From NCBI GenBank assembly GCA_963971225.1, contig OZ020269.1, positions 98,198,040 through 98,262,039 of the forward strand: a stretch of 64,000 nucleotides of DNA, given 5' to 3'. The translations under genes and the position numbers were made by a program. Numbering within the stretch: position 1 is the first letter of the stretch; every line of letters starts with the position of its first letter. The notes below the pieces were generated by a model, which saw only the letters and a program-made list of their open reading frames with translations, was not told where the DNA came from and did no database searches. This document shows, piece by piece, positions 58,426-64,000 of the stretch. The DNA is from Melieria omissa (lineage: Eukaryota > Arthropoda > Insecta > Diptera > Ulidiidae).

Positions 58426-58665
58426 TTAACCCTTGTGTGCGCACCCAGGTCTGGCCAGACCATATTGAACTTTAGGTCCACTTTTAGTAAGGTTGTAGTA
58501 AAGCTATCGGGTTCATATTTCATGATATCCTCAACTGATCCTTTCTAAGCACATAAACCTATACATGAACAAAATCTTTGCAAAAACAAGGCGAGAATCG
58601 TGCAAAACGTATTTATACCCCTTAGTTGAACCCTCTATGGTCTGGCTAGATCATGGTGTATTTTC
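58426..58665. repeat. piggyBac-type end with 14-bp palindrome
   Basis: TTAA-CCCTTGTGTGCGCACCCA leads into GGTCTGGCCAGACC (58448-58461), a perfect palindrome 18 nt inside. A second imperfect GGTCTGGCTAGATC is at 58639. I cannot find a matching right end, so the element may be truncated. Confidence 0.45.
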
Positions 58666-59154
58666 ATACAAATTTGCCTGTTATTTTCAGTATTTTTTGT
58701 TATTTTCGACGTAATTAGTGTCAAAATTCGTCGGCTTAGGGTGAAAAGGTGCTAAGTCCACTTTTTTACAAATACCAGATTTTGATGCACGATTAAAGAA
58801 AACGTCAAAATACATCATTTAACAAAAAAAAGTACATAGCTTTATTGGTTTTAACTGCTATTTTACAATGATGCGCAAATGTGCTAAGTGCATAGATCGC
58901 CTATTTAGAATGAAAATGTGCTAAGTCCAGATTTTTTGATTTTGAAGACAGCCAAAAAGGTACTGTTTCATATGGAATGAAGTAGAACGCGGAGTGTCTT
59001 CCGAAGAATTTGCGGGTATTTAGGTCTATTTCATTGAAAAAATTCTTTCTGATCTCATTGGAAATTAATTCAACACAAAAATCATATTTTATAGCGATGG
59101 ATATACATACCAAAATTGGAACGTTACTATGAGGTAGACGAAGTTTATAATTCG
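58666..59154. other. Non-coding stretch downstream of gene E
   Basis: Contains GTGCTAAGTCCA at 58750 and 58918 and GTGCTAAGTGCA at 58881 (direct repeats), otherwise nothing I recognise. Confidence 0.35.
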
Positions 59155-60710
59155 CTAACTCTGTCGACTCACCACTTTGCAGCCACTCGCGAACCGTAAT
59201 AGGGCCCATAATAATACTACTAATAATGTTGGCACTAACATGTTCGTTATGCTAACCGGAATGTTGTCAATGATGGCGGCCACCTCGGCGGGTCTGCAAC
59301 AAAATGCATAGCCCAACGTGGTCGTGCGACGCATGCGGCCAAAGTCGCTGTTCCGCAGCCACTCGATTTCATCGCACATGTCCGTGCAGAATGTATGCGT
59401 GCTTGGCTCTTCGACCTGCAATGGAAAATATTCGTCAAAAAAGTGGTCAAAAGTTGTTGTTAGCTGAGTGTGAATTTGAAACGTACATAGGGCGAGTTGT
59501 GTGCGATGACCACAAACTCCTCGGCTATACCCTCTTCCAGAGACTTTATATAGGACCAGATGTAGGCCGGCGCCTGGACACGCAGACCATTGGAATTCAC
59601 ATACAGTGTGGCGTTGTCTTTGCCATCGGGTATGGAAACGCGTCCGTGGGTGCCCGTGTGGACCATATAAGTGAAATTTTGGGCGCGTTCTTCCAGTGCA
59701 TTCAGGTAAAGACGCCAATTACCAAGGCGCAGCTGCCGCCACCACATCGTATTGAAGATGTAAGAAAAGTCTGACAATGCTGCCGGCAGCGACTTGTCTT
59801 GCAGCAAACTTTCAAAGTCGAAGGCGAATGGCAGCAGCATCGGTTCATCTGATTGCATTATTTTCAGTGATGCGTCAAAATCTTTCGGGCTGAATAGATT
59901 TGTGATAAGAACAAAATTATAAGTTTTGATTTTGTACGTTTTGGATTTAAGTTTGCTTGCCTCATAAATGAAAAGTAATTGGTGAGACCGTTGATTTGTT
60001 TGTGCAAATCAACGTTCAGGATATTGTCGTGTGTCTTCTTGGTTTCAATCTACAATAATGCGAGGCACATTGAACTGCAATAGTTGAAGATTGAATTTGA
60101 CGACTGTCTTCAAACCTCATCCATGATGACCGCTTCGTAGGTGCTGGGCTCGTAGGTCACATAGCTGGCGTATTTTAGCGAAAGCTTGACGATGTCATAG
60201 CACACGCCGGCGACTACCACATCCCTTCCATTTGCCATTTTAAAGCCAATGCCGTATGTGTTGGAATTGCAATTTGGCAGTGACTCGCTGCTTTCAAACA
60301 AGCTGAACGATGTTGAGTTGCTGTCGCACCGAATGTCGCAAGATGAACCGAAACCGCCGTTAAAGTCTTCGTCTCCGGGCCTGGTGTACATAATTTGATT
60401 TCCATCGCAAAGCAGTTCTACTGATTTTCCAAGCTCGATGTTGCAATTATTAGATGATCTGCCAGGAAATAAAAGTAGTTGATTTACAGAAATACATCTG
60501 CGAATGTTTTTCTTACAATTTCGAGCTGCAGTAAGCCGTGAGGTATCCGTCAAAATACATCGTATTGGTCGTGGCCCTAAAATAAAGTTTTTGTGATCCA
60601 AATTTTTTCACAAAAAGAGGCGATGGTCCGGTTATGTCAAACCCACACTGCGAGCATGCTGCATCGCCAGCGAAGAGCAAAACGACAGCTAATACAGTCA
60701 GACGCTCCAT
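59155..60710 (-). CDS. Gene E: secreted DNA/RNA non-specific endonuclease-like protein
   Basis: Minus strand, exons 60710-60517, 60458-60116, 60049-59961, 59889-59487 and 59415-59155 (429 aa). Intron 3 has a GC donor (GAG|GCAAGC). Signal peptide as in A and C. Exon 2 is longer than in A and C and includes EPSTYEAVIMDE. Exon 3 begins IETKKTHDNILNV. Exon 4 has FAFDFESLLQDKS and NTMWWRQLRLGNW, again without Arg-Gly-His. Exon 5 has CDEIEWL and GYAFCCRP, then an unusual hydrophobic tail (LVPTLLVVLLWALLRFASGC) before the stop. A GTGAGT near 59173 could instead splice to a further exon. No frameshift is seen. Confidence 0.85.
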
Positions 60711-60748
60711 TTCTATTCGGCGGAGATGTTCTCGTTAAAATGCAAACT

Positions 60749-60788
60749 GAAACTGAACTGGTCTGTTGTTGTCGGCGATCATTTTATA
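60749..60788 (-). promoter_or_regulatory. Core promoter of gene E
   Basis: Complement TATAAAA at 60788-60782 and TCAGTT at 60756-60751, start at 60754, 44 nt before the ATG. Similarity to the gene A flank continues to about 60980. Confidence 0.75.
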
Positions 60789-60984
60789 CGATCCCAATGA
60801 TAATGAATAATAGAGAATTGCAAATGTGTGTAATCAAAAAGATTGCTGACATAGGCCCTCTTCATGCGCTATCACGAGTCCATGCAAGTAATAATGATAT
60901 CTGCAATAATTTTGTTAGCGTAAATAAACAAAATTTCAGCATTATTACTCATATTGCATTTTATGCATAAACAAAAGTGTGCGA

Positions 60985-61269
60985 CACCTAAGTGCGCGTC
61001 GAAGCATTCTATTTGTGTGCGAATCAGTGACGCGCACAGGATTTCAATTGGGCAACTTTTGAGCCCAGTAACATTTATGGGGGTATGAAGGCCCAAGTTG
61101 GCGGTGGTAGTGCACTTCGGCCGCACTGCATTTTATGACCTTGCGCAAAGTGTTGGTAGGATGCGTTGCGGCTGCTGGCACTGGCCATTCCAAGCATGGT
61201 GTTGTTGTGTCGTGCAGCTGCGAAAGTCTTCTGCTGCATTCCACCAACCACGTAAAGGTCACCCCAATG
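60985..61269. other. Intergenic, GC-richer, no gene recognised
   Basis: Resumes after the hAT-like element at 63743. Overlapping frames on both strands lack recognisable motifs. Confidence 0.4.
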
Positions 61270-61783
61270 CAGTGGCGCACACAGGGGGGTTTTGGGGGTT
61301 CAAACCCCCCGAAATATTTTTAAGTTAGTGCAGAAATTTAATTTAAAACCGTCGCATATATGTTCAATCATCAATAACACTACTCGACACCAAAAATGCA
61401 CCTAAACAAAAGTGTTTTCTAGACTAACATCCCAATTCTGTATACTTTATAAATTCACCATTTGTCAAGTTTTTACTATTTGTCAAGAATTGGTATTCTA
61501 TTCCTAAAAATAAAAGCTCTTTTCTTGATAAATTGTCAAAAGTGTGAATGCTATTGACAACAGCATACAAATTGAAATTTTGCCTATTGAAAATGGAAGA
61601 ATTGTGCATGTTTACACTTTTAACGGTTGAGGAGGATAGAAGAGAAGTAATCAGAAGCAGAAGAAAACAAATAATTTGCGAAATTTCGTTGAGCGAAGAA
61701 GAATAATTCTTCTTCATGAAGAATTTCCGGCTAACTCGATCGTTCTGGCGGCATTGCATTTTTTTGGACATGTATCCTATCAA

Positions 61784-61915
61784 GAAGAGGCCCTGGTATC
61801 TCTTGGTGTGACCAACTGGAGAAGGCGCGCGCGAAGCAGGGGCGCCTGGAGCGAAGTTTTGCGGCAGGCCGTAACCCGATAACGGGTTGTTATGGCCAGT
61901 TAAGTAAGTAAGTAA
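61784..61915 (+). mobile_element. 5'-truncated LINE, 132 bp
   Basis: Encodes only the ORF2 tail EEALVSLGVTNWRRRARSRG, SEVLRQAVTR and stop, then a short 3' UTR and (TAAG)n tail. The 12-bp target duplication GTATCCTATCAA is at 61772-61783 and 61916-61927. Confidence 0.85.
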
Positions 61916-62655
61916 GTATCCTATCAAAAGTGCGTTGGTAAAAACTGTAATTTGCCTATGAGCCAATCATCCGTCTCTCAAAATTGTAAAAAATTTTAAT
62001 ACAAATTTCAAAATAATTTCCAAATTACTTCTTTCAATTTTTTGACAATTTGACAACTATCGCATATTCACCTTATGTTAAATTAAATGAGCATTTTACT
62101 TTATCAATGTTGCATCAGAATGCCAACAAAGCTTTTGCTTGATAAAAATCTTGACAAAATACCTTGATAAAAAATGTGTCAAGAATACACAGAATCAGGC
62201 TGTAACTTTGGGCCGCTGAACACGAAACTGAAGATCAAAACAATTTTGTGAGAAGCGTTTTTAAATCTTCGAAAAAACAGTTTTTACTCTGTTGTTTCAG
62301 TTATGAGCACATATCTCGTAAACGAACCATCCGACTAACACAAGATGTCCGTCGGCCAGAAGATAATAACTTAGCTTTTCCAGAGATATACAGATTGTCC
62401 AAATCAGATGAGATTTGGAGAAATTACTGACGTTGAAAGTTGTAAAAAAGTAAATTTTTCGACCATTTTCAAAAATCATAAACTTCTGAATGTTTTTTTA
62501 TAGATAAAATAAATTATTTCCGTTTGTTTCAAAACCTAAAATAAAAAATATATTATTTTTGCAAATATTAAGCCCAACATCAATGGAATCGAAAGAAAGA
62601 TGACAAAGTTATGATGCACTGAGTGAAAACACCAACTTTACATTTCTTATGTTTA

Positions 62656-63373
62656 CCAGGTATGCGCCTATGAAACCGGTAATTATTTTGAAAAAAACAC
62701 GTTTATTGTGAGGAAATGATTACAATTTTATTCTTCAAAGTAATGGCCATCGCTAGCTACACATTTTTCCCATCTCTCAGGCAATTTATGGATGCCTCGC
62801 CAAAAAATTGTTTCGTCTTTTGCCTGAAACCAATCATCGATCCATTTTTTGGCTTCTGCGTAAGAAATGAAGCGCTGTTCCGTTAATGCGTGGCCCATCG
62901 ATGCGAACATGTGATAATCCGAAGGCGCCAAGTCTGGTGAGTAAGCCGCATGAGCAAGAGCTTCCCAGTTGTACGATGCAACCAATTCTTTGGTGGCTCT
63001 AGTGCGGTGTGGTGGTGCGTTGTCATCGAGGAAAATCACTTTGTGTTGCCTGGCTTCATATTCTGGGCGTTTTGGCGTATAGCACGGTTCAAATTAACCG
63101 TTAACCGTTTCACCAGGTTTTAGAAGGTTTTTTTCTTCAAATGGTAACACAAAATTAACTGTGTCCGCAAATCGTAATTTGTAGGCACGTAATCCGACAT
63201 TTTCCGGAGCGTCAAACAATGCGTTGTTGGATGAAACTTGACAAATTGTGAACTGAATATTGTTGACATATGACAGAAGAAGTAAACATGTTATTTGGTA
63301 CGGTTCCGAAGTTTATAAATATTCGGCTATTTACCGCTAGATGTCGTTACCGGTTTCATAGGCGCATACCTGG
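62656..63373 (-). mobile_element. mariner, 718-bp deletion derivative
   Basis: The ends CCAGGTATGCGCCTATGAAA and its complement are flanked by TA. It contains the transposase 3' part at 62728-63039. Confidence 0.9.
62728..63039 (-). pseudogene. mariner transposase C-terminal third
   Basis: Minus-strand frame of 103 codons with FLDDNAPPHRTRATKELV (second Asp) and AYSPDLAPSDYHMFAS (third Asp), ending CVASDGHYFEE. The first Asp and DNA-binding region are deleted; the remaining frame is undamaged. Confidence 0.9.
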
Positions 63374-63750
63374 TATATAGGCGTGAAACTAAAGGTCATT
63401 TACCTGGCATAGTCAGTTTTCATTTTCTGACCCAAAGTGATTTTTAAAGGACTTTTAAATTTAATTTTAAGGACATACACATTTCAAATACTTCATTAAA
63501 TATTTGCGGTTATGCAATAATGAAGATGTGGGTATCAAATAAAAGAGAGAAATTGTCTCCTTTTAAATAAATTTTCTATTTTGAACTTTCAGGACCAAAA
63601 TATGTCACGTAGGGGAAACATACATGTTTTGGATCTCAGTCTGTAGATTCATAGATCTAAATTTTATTCTATTTCAAATTTCTCAAAAAAATTAACCGAA
63701 CCTCCCCCCCCCCCCCGAAATAAAATCCTGCGTGCGCCACTGCCCCAATG

Positions 63751-64000
63751 CATCAAATTTTGTCGCATTTCTGCAAAGAAGTGGGGTGATCTGCTGGAAG
63801 TTGGACGATCAGGCGATTATGCGCTGTTGCTGCCAAATTTGCCTCTATAAGCGGCCGCCGCTGTAAGATCAGGATGAGTCGTTGAGGAGTAATTAGCCTC
63901 CGAAGTTTGGTGCGTAGACTTGGTCAGCGAGTAATATTGGCGGTTCGTCTGCGGCCTTCGAAGTTGGCCTGTGAAAAGTTCGCGCGGTCCACTAGTGACA
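63751..64000. other. Window edge, no gene recognised
   Basis: GC-richer than the surroundings, continuing the sequence interrupted at 61262. No motif or splice pattern supports a gene. Confidence 0.4.

Larger units (their letters stand above)
61270..63742. mobile_element. hAT-like element, TIR CAGTGGCGCACACAGG
   Basis: Starts CAGTGGCGCACACAGGGGGG, ends CCTGCGTGCGCCACTG, with the 8-bp duplication CCCCAATG at 61262-61269 and 63743-63750. A long C-run lies inside the right end (63703-63716). No transposase is visible. The interior carries a LINE tail and a mariner. Confidence 0.9.

Noticed and set aside
61038..61330. Overlapping ORFs on both strands upstream of gene E
   Set aside because: They run into the terminus of the 61270 element and show no family motif.

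Overview
The window looks like insect nuclear DNA, most likely from a true fly (a tephritid-like genome is my guess, not shown). The evidence is very short introns (59-72 nt) with GT-AG ends and CTAAC branch points, TATA boxes followed by a TCAGTT initiator, and a repeat set dominated by mariner, Tc1, hAT, piggyBac, P-like and I-type elements. There are no bacterial operons, rRNA or stand-alone tRNA genes.

The only host genes I can support are five copies of one five-exon gene. It encodes a secreted protein of the insect DNA/RNA non-specific endonuclease (NUC) fold. Copy A is at 5234-6668 (+), B at 29591-30320 (+, only exons 4 and 5), C at 38037-39474 (+), D at 45921-47577 (-) and E at 59155-60710 (-). 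The four copies with a 5' end share a TATA box, an initiator at a fixed 34-nt spacing and a 44-nt 5' leader. All copies lack the Arg-Gly-His catalytic motif that active members carry in the exon 4 region, so the cluster looks like diverged, probably non-catalytic, secreted nuclease-like proteins. Copies A and C are recent duplicates: their introns and flanks are nearly identical, but the mature coding part has changed heavily and almost only at amino-acid-changing positions.

The cluster grew by segmental duplication. Block 2690-18196 is repeated in the same direction at 35712-44683. Part of its upstream flank is repeated inverted at 48315-50046, beside copy D. Because one copy often lacks an insertion that the other has, several elements show precise empty sites: a palindromic foldback (6740-7905), a tRNA-derived SINE (8043-8358), a 5.2-kb nested P-like element (11819-17007) and a hAT-type MITE (43790-43942).

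Region by region: 1-2690 Tc1 and hAT remnants; 2690-18200 duplication copy 1 with gene A; 18200-28200 mariner, gypsy, LINE and piggyBac debris; 28566-30320 foldback element and truncated gene B; 30660-35700 dispersed repeats with a Tc1 element, an LTR and a mariner; 35700-44700 duplication copy 2 with gene C; 45600-50050 gene D and its inverted flank; 50150-58400 solo LTR, I-type LINE, mariner, piggyBac MITEs and a hAT element; 59150-60790 gene E; 61270-63742 a hAT-like element holding a LINE tail and a mariner.
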